The notes under the pieces: generated by a model
Databases searched by the model: none
The model's input: the letters and a program-made list of their open reading frames with translations, nothing else
What the model was told of the DNA's origin: nothing
Source: Micromonospora sp. ATCC 39149
GTDB lineage: Bacteria; Actinomycetota; Actinomycetes; Mycobacteriales; Micromonosporaceae
DNA length: 64,000 nucleotides
Direction of reading: 5' to 3'
NCBI RefSeq assembly: GCF_000158815.1
Contig: NZ_GG657738.1
Span: 3,524,912-3,588,911 of the forward strand
Program-made: the position numbers and the translations under genes
Part shown: positions 46,665 to 54,680 of the stretch, one piece after another
How positions within the stretch are numbered: the first letter of the stretch is position 1
Layout: each line of letters opens with the position of its first letter

Positions 46665-48143
46665 ATGGGCAGGGACGTCGAGCAGGGCGCCTTCTCCCGA
46701 GAGGACAGGGTCCGCTACCGGCAGAAGGTCCGGAGGTGCCTGGACGTCTTCGCGTTGATGCTGGACGACTTCGGCTTCGACGCCGACCGGCCGATGACCG
46801 GGCTGGAGATCGAACTCAACCTGATGGACCCGGCCGCCGAGCCGGCGATGCGCAACGACCAGATTCTCGCCGACATCGCAGACCCGCTCTTCCAGACCGA
46901 GTTGGGACGCTTCAACCTGGAGCTGAACGCCCAGCCCAGGCTCATCGAGGGCATCGGCTTCGCCGACTACGAGCGCGACCTGCGCAGCAGCCTGACCCGG
47001 GCCGACGAGCGGGCGGCCCACTCCGACGCGCGGATCGTCCTGGTCGGCATCCTGCCCACCCTGACCGAGCGGCACCTGGTGGCCGACAACCTCTCCACCG
47101 CCGCGCGGTACCGGGTGCTCAACGACCAGATCGTCGGCGCCCGGGGCGAGGACATCGAGCTGGACATCCGCGGCGTCGAGCGGCTGAAGACGCACACCGA
47201 CTCCATCGCCCCGGAGGCCGCCTGCACGAGCCTGCAATTCCATCTCCAGGTCGCCCCGGACAGCTTCGCCGACTACTGGAACGCCTCCCAGGCCATCGCG
47301 GGAGTCCAGGTGGCGGTCGGGGCGAACTCCCCCTTCCTGTACGGCCGGCAGCTCTGGGCGGAGACCCGGATCGCCCTGTTCCAGCAGGCCACCGACACCC
47401 GCCCCGACGAGCTGAAGGCCCAGGGCGTACGGCCCCGGGTCTGGTTCGGCGAACGCTGGATCACCTCGATCTTCGACCTGTTCGAGGAGAACGTCCGCTA
47501 CTTTCCGCCTCTGCTGCCGATCTGCGAGGAAGAGGACCCGGTCGAGGTCCTGCACGCCGGGGGAGTGCCCGAGTTGGCGGAGCTCCGGCTGCACAACGGG
47601 ACGGTCTACCGCTGGAACCGGCCGGTCTACGACATCATGAACGGCCGCCCGCACCTGCGGGTGGAGAACCGGGTGCTGCCGGCCGGACCGACGGTGGTCG
47701 ACATGCTCGCGAACGCCGCCCTCTACTTCGGCCTGGCGCGGGGCCTGGCCGAGGCGGACCGGCCGATCTGGAGCCAACTGACCTTCAGCTCGGCGGAGGA
47801 GAACTTCCACGCCGCCGCCCGGCGCGGGATGGACGCCGTTCTGCACTGGCCGCGCCTCGGGGAGGTGCCGGTGACCAAGCTGGTGCTCGACACCCTGCTG
47901 CCGACGGCGGCCACCGGGCTGGACCGCTTCGGCGTCGCCCCGGCCGAGCGGGACCGCCTGCTCGGCATCATCGAGCAGCGCTGCCGTACCGGCCGCAACG
48001 GCGCGGTCTGGCAGACGGAGACGGTCTGGGCCGCCGAGCGCCACCGGGGCATGGAACGCGACGCGGCCCTGCACTACATGGTGCAGCGCTACGCCGAGCT
48101 ACAGCGGGACAACGAGCCGGTGCACACCTGGCCGGTCGACTGA
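46665..48143 (+). CDS. glutamate-cysteine ligase family (GCS2-type) protein
   Basis: The 492-residue protein belongs to the GCS2 group of ATP-dependent carboxylate-amine ligases. It shows MTGLEIELNLMDP near residue 43, GRFNLELNAQP, HTDSIAPEAACTSLQFHLQV and RVWFGERWITSIFDLFEENV. True glutathione synthesis is unusual in actinobacteria, which use mycothiol, so the amino acid substrates may differ. GGGAGG at 46655-46660 sets ATG 46665; an upstream in-frame ATG at 46614 is possible. It has no operon partner. Confidence 0.88.
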   Translation: MGRDVEQGAFSREDRVRYRQKVRRCLDVFALMLDDFGFDADRPMTGLEIELNLMDPAAEPAMRNDQILADIADPLFQTELGRFNLELNAQPRLIEGIGFADYERDLRSSLTRADERAAHSDARIVLVGILPTLTERHLVADNLSTAARYRVLNDQIVGARGEDIELDIRGVERLKTHTDSIAPEAACTSLQFHLQVAPDSFADYWNASQAIAGVQVAVGANSPFLYGRQLWAETRIALFQQATDTRPDELKAQGVRPRVWFGERWITSIFDLFEENVRYFPPLLPICEEEDPVEVLHAGGVPELAELRLHNGTVYRWNRPVYDIMNGRPHLRVENRVLPAGPTVVDMLANAALYFGLARGLAEADRPIWSQLTFSSAEENFHAAARRGMDAVLHWPRLGEVPVTKLVLDTLLPTAATGLDRFGVAPAERDRLLGIIEQRCRTGRNGAVWQTETVWAAERHRGMERDAALHYMVQRYAELQRDNEPVHTWPVD

Positions 48144-48236
48144 CCGCCGACCGGGGCGGGTTGCTGGCCTCGTTCAGGGGCAGCTCCGTGTGTCGGCGCG
48201 GCGTCAGCGCGGACGGCGCGGGCCGGCCGGCACGTC

Positions 48237-48290
48237 ATGTCGTCGACGTGGTGGTAACCGGCGGGCGGGACACCGCCATGTCGCCGACCT
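48237..48290. repeat. pair of 13-bp palindromes 41 bp apart (locus 2)
   Basis: ATGTCGTCGACGT (48237-48249) and ATGTCGCCGACCT (48278-48290), each one mismatch from ATGTCG-N-CGACAT, lie between the GCS2 and membrane protein genes. Spacing and the internal GGACACCGCC (the inverse of GGCGGTGTCC) match locus 1 at 21790-21843 in opposite orientation. Confidence 0.75.
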
Positions 48291-48298
48291 GGAGTTGA

Positions 48299-49762
48299 TC
48301 ACGCCTGCCGATGGGGCGGCTCGCCCTCCCCCATCGGCGGCGGGCTCTCCGGGGCGGCCGGCCCCGCCGTGGCCCGCGACTGCGAGGCCGTGGCCGACCC
48401 GGACCGGGCCGTCCGGCGCGTCCCCGGCTTCGTACCCGGACTCGGCCGCGCCACGGTCGTCTCGCCGGAGGCGGATGCCGTGCCGGGTTCCGCCGAGACG
48501 GAACCGGGCTCCGGCGTGCCGGGGTCGTCCGTGCCGACTGGTCGGGCCGCCCCGGGGCCGGTCGTCTCGGTCGCCTTCCCGGCCGCGCCGGAGCGCTGCC
48601 TGGGCACCACCGCCGGCGCGGCGGAGCCGGAACCTGCCGTCTGCCCGCCGAGGCCCCGCCCAGCGGCTCGGCGGGTCGCAGCCCGCTGGGCGAGCGCGGT
48701 GGTCAGCACCGAGCCGGCGAAACCCAGCACGACGGCGTACGGGGCGACGAGGTGCGCCGACACCTGCTCCCGACCGAGTGTGGTCAATCCCGGCACAGCC
48801 AGCAGGTACGCCAGCGCGACGAGAAGCGGGCCGGCCCCGCCCGAGGCCGCCGCCCCGAGCCGGCTCGCCGCCGACCGGGCGGCACGTCGCGCGGCCAGTG
48901 CCCCGATCAGCAGCGCCGAGCCGAGCGCCAGCAGCGCGCCGGGCCAGTAGAACCAGCCCCGGACCCAGAAGTCGGCCCGGTCGGCGCTGAGCTGCCAGAT
49001 GCCGAGTTGGGCGGTGGTCAGCCCTCGCCCGGCGAGCACTCCGTCGACCACGGCGACCACGGCGAGCAGCCAGAGCCAGCCGCCGGTGGCGATCACGTTG
49101 GCCACCGTGGCCGGCGAGCGCAGCGCCCAGACCGCCACCAGCAGCCCGATCAGCACGCCCGCCCCGGCGTATCCGGCGGCCACGGTCTGCGGGGCGGTGA
49201 CGCCGGACACCTCCGCCACCCGTGCCGGCACTGCCACCAGCAGCACGGTGACCAGGGCGCCGACCGCACCGGCCAGCGCCAGCGTGATCGCCCCGGGCCC
49301 TCGGAGGGAATTGGCCGACCCCGGGTCGGTGACCGGGTCGGCGGCGTCGACCGCCACCGGGGCCGAGACGGCGGTCGAATCCGGATCGGGCGCGGTCTGC
49401 CCCGGGTCGATCGCCATCGGGCCCGAGGCGGCGGTCGGGTCCGAGGCGATCTCGGCCGGGCTTGAGGCGGTGGCGGCCGGGTCGGCTCGGCCGGGAGCGT
49501 CGGCGGGAACGACCGGGCCGCCTTCCCGGCCGTCGGGTAGCCGTAGCCGCTGAGCGCAGACCGCGCCGGCGATCGTCGAGGTGGCCGCGATCCAGGTCGC
49601 CCAGGCGATGCTCGCCACCCATGCCGCCTCGCCCGCGCCGACGCCCGCCGCCGACCAGTTGATGATGCCGAGGCCGTAGCCGAAGCCCAGTTGGGCCGCG
49701 CCCGCGCCGGCAGCGACGCCGATCGCGGTGGCGATCGATCCTCCCCAGCCCCGTCTGGCCAT
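48299..49762 (-). CDS. multi-pass membrane protein, function unknown
   Basis: The 487-residue protein begins MARRGWGGSIATAIGVAAGA and has about eight to nine hydrophobic helices (AAWVASIAWATWIAATSTIA, ITLALAGAVGALVTVLLVAV, VLIGLLVAVWALR, WLWLLAVVAVVDGVLAG, WFYWPGALLALGSALLIGAL, LLVALAYLLAVPGL, APYAVVLGFAGSVLTTALA). Residues about 75-140 form a hydrophilic Asp/Pro loop. The last 110 residues are a Ser/Thr/Pro/Gly-rich cytoplasmic or external tail. I recognise no family. The start is supported by a TACGCT seven bases upstream. Confidence 0.8.
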   Translation of the reverse strand: MARRGWGGSIATAIGVAAGAGAAQLGFGYGLGIINWSAAGVGAGEAAWVASIAWATWIAATSTIAGAVCAQRLRLPDGREGGPVVPADAPGRADPAATASSPAEIASDPTAASGPMAIDPGQTAPDPDSTAVSAPVAVDAADPVTDPGSANSLRGPGAITLALAGAVGALVTVLLVAVPARVAEVSGVTAPQTVAAGYAGAGVLIGLLVAVWALRSPATVANVIATGGWLWLLAVVAVVDGVLAGRGLTTAQLGIWQLSADRADFWVRGWFYWPGALLALGSALLIGALAARRAARSAASRLGAAASGGAGPLLVALAYLLAVPGLTTLGREQVSAHLVAPYAVVLGFAGSVLTTALAQRAATRRAAGRGLGGQTAGSGSAAPAVVPRQRSGAAGKATETTGPGAARPVGTDDPGTPEPGSVSAEPGTASASGETTVARPSPGTKPGTRRTARSGSATASQSRATAGPAAPESPPPMGEGEPPHRQA

Positions 49763-49769
49763 GCCGGGG

Positions 49770-49775
49770 AGCGTA
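49770..49775 (-). promoter_or_regulatory. leaderless promoter -10 of the membrane protein gene
   Basis: On the reverse strand TACGCT (49775-49770) ends seven bases before ATG 49762. Confidence 0.55.
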
Positions 49776-49871
49776 ACGTCCCAAGGTCGGACCGGCGAGC
49801 CGTGGCGTGGAGCCCGGCCCGGAAACGCCTGGCGCGACCCCGGTACGGTCGCCGGTGAGGTGGTGAGCGCG

Positions 49872-50564
49872 ATGACGGACGGTAACACCGGGTGGGAGGC
49901 GTACCCCGACGACGCCGGCGCGACCGGCTCGGGCCGTTCGGCGAAGATGTTGGGCGGCGGCCTGGCCGTCGCGCTTTTCGCCATGATCGGCGCGGCCGGT
50001 GGTTGGCTGCTGGCCGGGGAGGACGGCGCGTCGCCGGGGCTCCCGGCCGCGGAGTCCGACGTCTCGTCCTCAGCGGCCCCCTCCGGCGTCCCGTCGCCGA
50101 CGGCCCGGACGACCGCGCCGACGGCTCGGACCAGCGGACCCGCCCGCGCCACCGGGTTGACCGTCCCGCCCGTCGTGGGCACGGACTTCGAACAGGCGCG
50201 GGACGAGCTGCGGGACCTGCGGCTGAGCTGGCGGCTGGTCTTCGGCACCGAGTCGGGGCGGGACGTGCGGCGCACCGTCCCGCCGGTCGGGTCCCCCGTG
50301 CAGCGGGGCACAACCGTCGCGCTGTACGTCGCCGGGCCCGCCCCCTCGCTCAGCGCCCCGGACCTGGTCGGCGACGACTGCGCCGACGCCGCCGAGGACC
50401 TGGTCGAGGAGGGGCTCTATCCGCGCTACCCGACCGGGCGGACCGGCACGGTCACGGCGCAGTCACCGGAAGCCGGCAGCACGGTGCACTGGAACGACGA
50501 GGTGGCCCTGACCTGCGGCGAGGAACCGGACGAGCCGAGCGCGGAGGCACCGCCCACCCCGTGA
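49872..50564 (+). CDS. PASTA-domain membrane protein 1
   Basis: The 230-residue protein has a short cytoplasmic N terminus (MTDGNTGWEAYPDDAGATGS), one helix (MLGGGLAVALFAMIGAAGGWLLA), a Ser/Thr/Pro linker and two PASTA-like domains: TVPPVVGTDFEQARDELRDL and APDLVGDDCADAAEDLVEEG, each with a final VALYVAGPAP/VALTCGEEP strand. PASTA domains bind peptidoglycan stem peptides or lipid II. There is no kinase or transpeptidase domain. GAGGTGG at 49857-49863 supports ATG 49872; GTG 49860 or 49863 are alternatives. A similar gene follows. Confidence 0.85.
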   Translation: MTDGNTGWEAYPDDAGATGSGRSAKMLGGGLAVALFAMIGAAGGWLLAGEDGASPGLPAAESDVSSSAAPSGVPSPTARTTAPTARTSGPARATGLTVPPVVGTDFEQARDELRDLRLSWRLVFGTESGRDVRRTVPPVGSPVQRGTTVALYVAGPAPSLSAPDLVGDDCADAAEDLVEEGLYPRYPTGRTGTVTAQSPEAGSTVHWNDEVALTCGEEPDEPSAEAPPTP

Positions 50565-50657
50565 CGGCGGCTCGCGCGCCGGTTCCGCCCGGGATGGCCG
50601 GCAGCGGCTAGCGTGGATGCGAGGGCCAGCCGCCCGCCCGGTGGGAGAGGACGTGCC

Positions 50658-51407
50658 ATGAGCGACGACCGCCAGGATCCGCTCCCCGACGACGCAGGTG
50701 ACGAGACCCGCCCGCTGCCGAAAGCCGGTGACGAGACCCGCCCCCTGCCGGAGCCGGCTGGCGGGACGCCCCGCGCGGAGCCGGTGGACCCGACCCGGGC
50801 GCTGCCCCGGTCCGGGGGCACCGCCGGCCAGCAGCCGGCCGGCGGGCAGGTGTGGTCCGGGCGGGCCGGGGTGCCGCCGCCCCGGTCGGCGGAGTACCGG
50901 GACCCGGCCGGCGAGTGGTACGGCGATGAGCAGCCCGGCCGGCGGTGGTGGACGCCGATCCTGCTCGGTGTCGTGGCGCTGCTGCTGCTCGGCCTGCTCG
51001 GTGCCGGCCTCTGGCTGGCACTGTCGGCCGACGACGGCACCGGCCCCAGGGAGTCACCGTCGGTGCGGCCGACCTCGGCGCCGGCGACGACCGGGGCGCC
51101 GACGACGGAGGCGACGTCAGGTGAGCCGTCCACGACGCCGCCGTCCACCACCCCGGCCGGGGTGCCGATGCCGCCGCTGGTGGGGCTGCCCAGGGCGACG
51201 GCCGAGCGGATTCTGGACCGGATCGGCGTCGACCACCGGGTGGAGACGCGGGATTCCGACCGACCGGCCGGCACGGTGCTGGAAACCGATCCGGAGGCGG
51301 GCGCGCTGGTGCCGGCCGGCGCGGAGGTCACCCTGGTGGTGGCGGTGGCCCCGACGCCCACGACCAGCACGGCGGAGCCGACGACCACGGCGACCGCGAC
51401 GCCCTGA
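50658..51407 (+). CDS. PASTA-domain membrane protein 2
   Basis: The 249-residue protein has a 105-residue Pro-rich cytoplasmic part with a repeated DETRPLPKAG/DETRPLPEPAG, the helix WWTPILLGVVALLLLGLLGA, a Thr/Pro linker and one PASTA-like domain (PMPPLVGLPRATAERILDRI to GAEVTLVVAVAP), then a Thr-rich tail. GGGAGAGG precedes ATG 50658, and a TAGCGT -10 lies at 50609-50614. Like its neighbour it lacks a catalytic domain and may sense wall precursors. Confidence 0.85.
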   Translation: MSDDRQDPLPDDAGDETRPLPKAGDETRPLPEPAGGTPRAEPVDPTRALPRSGGTAGQQPAGGQVWSGRAGVPPPRSAEYRDPAGEWYGDEQPGRRWWTPILLGVVALLLLGLLGAGLWLALSADDGTGPRESPSVRPTSAPATTGAPTTEATSGEPSTTPPSTTPAGVPMPPLVGLPRATAERILDRIGVDHRVETRDSDRPAGTVLETDPEAGALVPAGAEVTLVVAVAPTPTTSTAEPTTTATATP

Positions 51408-51419
51408 CGACGCCGCCCG

Positions 51420-51890
51420 TCACCACATCCGGCGTCTGGTCCCGACCAGGCCCAGCCCGGCCAGGGAGATGGCCAGCCCGAGGACGCCGGACCAGAACAG
51501 GGAGCGGCTCGTCGCGTCCCGCCGGGAGGTGGGCTTCGCGGGGGCCCGCCCGGCCTCGACCAGTGTGTCCGTTCCGACGCCGGCCCCCGCGCCGGCCGGT
51601 GTGTCTGCCGGTGTGTCTGCCGCGTCGGCCCGGGCCACCGCGCCGATCGGGCCCGGCCCTGGCACGGCCGGCGGGTCCGCGGAGCCGGCCGAGCCGGGCT
51701 CGGGCTCCTCGCCGACGACGGTGATCTCCGGTGCGGGGACCGGCGCGGCCAGCTCGGTGGTCGAGAGGGCGGGGTAGCGGATCACCACCCCGAGGGTGGT
51801 GGCGACGCCGAGGAGCGCCAGCAGCCCGAAGGCGTAGACGGTACGGGACCTGTGGTGCCGCCGCGCGGCGGGCATTATGACCATGACCAT
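51420..51890 (-). CDS. two-helix membrane protein, function unknown
   Basis: The 156-residue protein begins MVMVIMPAARRHHRSRTVYA, has a first helix FGLLALLGVATTLGVVI, a Pro/Ala-rich external loop of about 90 residues (PAPEITVVGEEPEPGSAG), and a second helix SLFWSGVLGLAISLAGLGLV with an RRR end. A C-terminal hydrophobic helix and basic tail resemble a surface-anchor arrangement, but no LPXTG motif is seen. Three Met codons (51890, 51884, 51875) compete as start. It converges on the second PASTA gene. Confidence 0.65.
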   Translation of the reverse strand: MVMVIMPAARRHHRSRTVYAFGLLALLGVATTLGVVIRYPALSTTELAAPVPAPEITVVGEEPEPGSAGSADPPAVPGPGPIGAVARADAADTPADTPAGAGAGVGTDTLVEAGRAPAKPTSRRDATSRSLFWSGVLGLAISLAGLGLVGTRRRMW

Positions 51891-51991
51891 CCCAGGTTCA
51901 GGGTCCGGGACGCGCGGGGTGGAGACGTTCGCCGGGGTGGGCGTACTGATTCTATGGCGGCGGCACGCCCACCGGGACGAGTTTCGGCGGG

Positions 51992-52294
51992 TCAGCCGAC
52001 CCGGGCCGGCGTGCGAACCATCGGGCGGCGCGGGCGGACGGGAACGGGGACGGGGATGGTGCGCTGCCGGGGCTGCGCGGCGATCGGGAGCTGGCGCAGC
52101 CCGGCGGCCTGCACGTAGATCGAACGCCGGCTGACCGCGTCCCCCGCCGCGTTCAGCTCGTAGCCTTCGAGCCAGACCCAACCGTCGTACGTGGGCCAGT
52201 CGAGCACCCGGATTACGCGAAACATGATCGGTTTGAGGAACTGGACACTCGCCGCGCGCGTCACGTGCAGTACGTCACCTGAGCGGGGAAGCAC
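51992..52294 (-). CDS. conserved hypothetical protein of 100 residues
   Basis: It starts at GTG 52294 with AGGAG six bases upstream: MLPRSGDVLHVTRAASVQFL, then KPIMFRVIRVLDWPTYDGWV, WLEGYELNAAGDAVSRRSIY and a Pro/Arg-rich tail. The first 70 residues look like a small SH3-like beta barrel. No family known to me. The 631 bp from here to the XRE gene contain no gene; only a palindrome at 52657-52671 stands out. Confidence 0.75.
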   Translation of the reverse strand: MLPRSGDVLHVTRAASVQFLKPIMFRVIRVLDWPTYDGWVWLEGYELNAAGDAVSRRSIYVQAAGLRQLPIAAQPRQRTIPVPVPVRPRRPMVRTPARVG

Positions 52295-52656
52295 AGAGGG
52301 CTCCTGGGGAGATCGGCCGGCGGGCACGCCGGTGGAGGGTGTTCGGGGGATGTCTTGCCCGGTGACGGGGTTGTGCCTCGTGAACCGGCGGCGCTGGGTG
52401 GTGCTGGTCGGTTCGTGCGCGCTGGTGGCGCGCCGACCCCCGACCAGCACCCCGCCGCTTCGGGTCGTCGCGCCCGCCGCCGCAGTCAACTGGCGTGCAG
52501 CAGCGGGGTTCTCGGCCCGGAGCGGATCTGTCGTGCGGTATGGGCTGGCATCCCTCGACCGGGCACCCCACCCGGTGGTGGAGCGCCTTCTCCGACGGCC
52601 GACCGGAACGGTGAGTGATCCAGCCCCTACCGACAGATTGCATCAGTGGCGTGTTT

Positions 52657-52671
52657 CATGCAAGTTGCATG
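52657..52671. promoter_or_regulatory. 15-bp perfect palindrome upstream of the XRE gene
   Basis: CATGCAAGTTGCATG is a perfect dyad of seven bases each side of a central G. A further half-site TTGCAT lies at 52638-52643. It is about 255 bp before the XRE/DUF5753 gene and stands in locally AT-rich DNA, so it is a likely operator for an unidentified regulator. Confidence 0.6.
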
Positions 52672-52925
52672 TCGACTTTTGCCGATACGTGAGCGGCTCG
52701 CGGAAATAGACGCTTGATGCCGCTGTCCCCGGGACGGCACACTGGACGCCGGTTTCGCCCGCTGCGGCCGGTCGACGACCGGCACCATCACCCCTGCCGC
52801 GAACACTCGCCCGCCGTTTCGACTCGCGCCCCCGGCGGGCGTCGACTCCGGGCGCGATCGACCGGAGGTAACCGGGTGAGGGCGAGCAGCGAGCGATTCG
52901 GTCCAGTGGGCCGCAGGGGGATGTC

Positions 52926-53807
52926 GTGAGCGAGCGGCGCGGCCCGACCATCCGCCGTCGGCGACTCGGCGCCGAACTGCGCCGGCACCGCGAGGCCGCG
53001 CGCATCACCATCGAGGCGGTGGCCGAGCGGTTGGAGTGCTCCGCGTCGAAGATCTCCCGCATCGAGACCGGCCACACCACCGCCACCCCGCGCGACGTCC
53101 GGGACATGCTGCTGATCTACGGAGTGTCCGGCGCGGAGAGCGACGAGCTGGTGCAGATAGCCCGGGAGGCCCGGCAGAAGGGCTGGTGGCACCCGTACAG
53201 CACGGTGCTGGTCGGGGCGTACGTCGGCCTGGAGTCGGCCGCCAGCAAGATCCGGCAGTACGAACAGCAGGTCGTCCCGGGCCTGCTGGAGACCGAGGAG
53301 TACGCCTCGGCGATGATCCGCGCCGCCCGCCCGGACTTCACCGCCGAACAGGTTCAGCAACGGGTGCGTGTCCGACTGGACCGTCAGTCGTTGTTGACCC
53401 AGGACGATCCGGTCGATCTGTGGGTGGTGCTCGATGAGGCGGTGCTGTGTCGGCCGGTGGGCGGCGACGCGGTGATGCGTGGTCAGCTCAAGCGGCTGGT
53501 GGAGGTGGCGGAGCTGCCGAACGTGACGCTTCAGATCCTGCCGTTCTCGGTTGGGGCGCACGCCGGCATGGACGGCACCTTCACCATCCTCAGCTTCCCT
53601 GAAGCGAATGATCCGGATGTCGTGTACGCGGAGAACGCCACGGGTGGGCTCTTCCTGGAGAAGAGCGACGAGCTACAGAAGTACAGCTTCATCTTCGATC
53701 ATGTTCGAGCAGCAGCCATACGCCCGGAGGAATCCATCGCACAAATCGTAAAACTGGCAGAGGAGCCGTTGTGGAAATGGCGACCAAGGGGTTCCGTGGG
53801 GACCTGA
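52926..53807 (+). CDS. XRE-family regulator with DUF5753 domain
   Basis: The 293-residue protein has an XRE helix-turn-helix at about 15-70 (LGAELRRHREAARITIEAVA, ERLECSASKISRIETG) and the DUF5753 C-terminal domain (QYEQQVVPGLLETEEYASAM, LWVVLDEAVLCRPVGGDAVM, LPNVTLQILPFSVGAHAGMD). These pair with DUF397 proteins in actinobacterial development and antibiotic control (WhiJ-like systems), and a DUF397 gene overlaps its 3' end by 37 bases. GTG 52926 is chosen from the family N terminus (MSERRGPTIRRRRLGAELR). Confidence 0.93.
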   Translation: MSERRGPTIRRRRLGAELRRHREAARITIEAVAERLECSASKISRIETGHTTATPRDVRDMLLIYGVSGAESDELVQIAREARQKGWWHPYSTVLVGAYVGLESAASKIRQYEQQVVPGLLETEEYASAMIRAARPDFTAEQVQQRVRVRLDRQSLLTQDDPVDLWVVLDEAVLCRPVGGDAVMRGQLKRLVEVAELPNVTLQILPFSVGAHAGMDGTFTILSFPEANDPDVVYAENATGGLFLEKSDELQKYSFIFDHVRAAAIRPEESIAQIVKLAEEPLWKWRPRGSVGT

Positions 53808-53998
53808 CGCGGGCGGCATGGTTCAAGAGCTCGAAGAGCGGGCCGAACTGTGACAACTGCGTCGAGGTGGCATACGTGACCGGGGCGGTCGGGGTACGGG
53901 ACTCGAAGGACAAGAGTGGTCCCAACCTGATCTTCGCTCCGGCGGGCTGGCACGCCTTCGTCGCAGGCGCCAGGGACGGCGCGTTCGTCTGTGACTGA
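53771..53998 (+). CDS. DUF397 small protein
   Basis: The 75-residue protein carries the DUF397 core AWFKSSKSGPNCDNCVEVAY, VGVRDSKDKSG and FAPAGWHAFVAGARDGAF. DUF397 proteins act with XRE/DUF5753 partners, possibly in antagonistic pairs. GTG 53771 has GAGGAG six bases upstream, inside the 3' end of the XRE gene, so the two are translationally linked. ATG 53777 is an alternative start. Confidence 0.92.
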   Translation: MEMATKGFRGDLTRAAWFKSSKSGPNCDNCVEVAYVTGAVGVRDSKDKSGPNLIFAPAGWHAFVAGARDGAFVCD

Positions 53999-54263
53999 TC
54001 GCTAACCCCATACACGACGGGCGTGGCCCCTCCGGCAGCGTGGCCGGAGCGGGTCGCGCCCGTCGCGTCTTCACCACCACCACCCCCTCGGCGGCATCCG
54101 CCGCGCGACGTGCGGCACGGGATCGGTGCCGCACCCGTCGCCACGGCCGTCCCGGGTCGTTGAACCCGTCGGGACGGCGCCGGTCGACGACCCGCCGCAC
54201 GAATGGGTGGCACGGATCGGCAACGGCTACACGGAGCGGCAACCGAGCGAGGCAGGCGAGACG

Positions 54264-54680
54264 ATGACGACGATCGGTTCAGAGAACCTCACCAACGGTC
54301 CGGGCAAGCCGGAGCGGTTCGGCGGCAAGTACCGCGGGGCCCGCCGGGACACCGTCCTGACGGAGGTCGTCTCCACCGACAGCGAGATCGGCGCCCGGGA
54401 CGGCGGATCGGCGGCCATCGACCAGGCCGGCCCGCCGCTGTCGCTGCCGTCGCTGGATCCGAACCCGCTCACCGAGCCGTCGTTCCCGCCGTCGGGCTGG
54501 TCGACCGGATCGTCGGCCACCGACTCCCTGGTCGACCATCCGTTGCTGCGCGGGCTGCTGCTGGAGTTGCCCCCCAAGGGCAGCGTGCCGCCACCCGGCT
54601 GGCTGGACCGCTGGTTCGAGGCCACCCGAGCGATCCTGGAACTGCTGTACGTGCAGGGCGGCGCTGGCCGCTCGCGCTGA
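54264..54680 (+). CDS. hypothetical protein
   Basis: The 138-residue protein begins MTTIGSENLTNGPGKPERFG, with a polar, probably disordered first 90 residues, and ends in a compact amphipathic part: LVDHPLLRGLLLELPPKGSV, PPPGWLDRWFEATRAILELL. It has no signal or membrane helix. It is opposite in strand to an open frame that continues from the next gene; the C-terminal half looks like real protein, so I prefer this strand. Function unknown. Confidence 0.6.
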   Translation: MTTIGSENLTNGPGKPERFGGKYRGARRDTVLTEVVSTDSEIGARDGGSAAIDQAGPPLSLPSLDPNPLTEPSFPPSGWSTGSSATDSLVDHPLLRGLLLELPPKGSVPPPGWLDRWFEATRAILELLYVQGGAGRSR

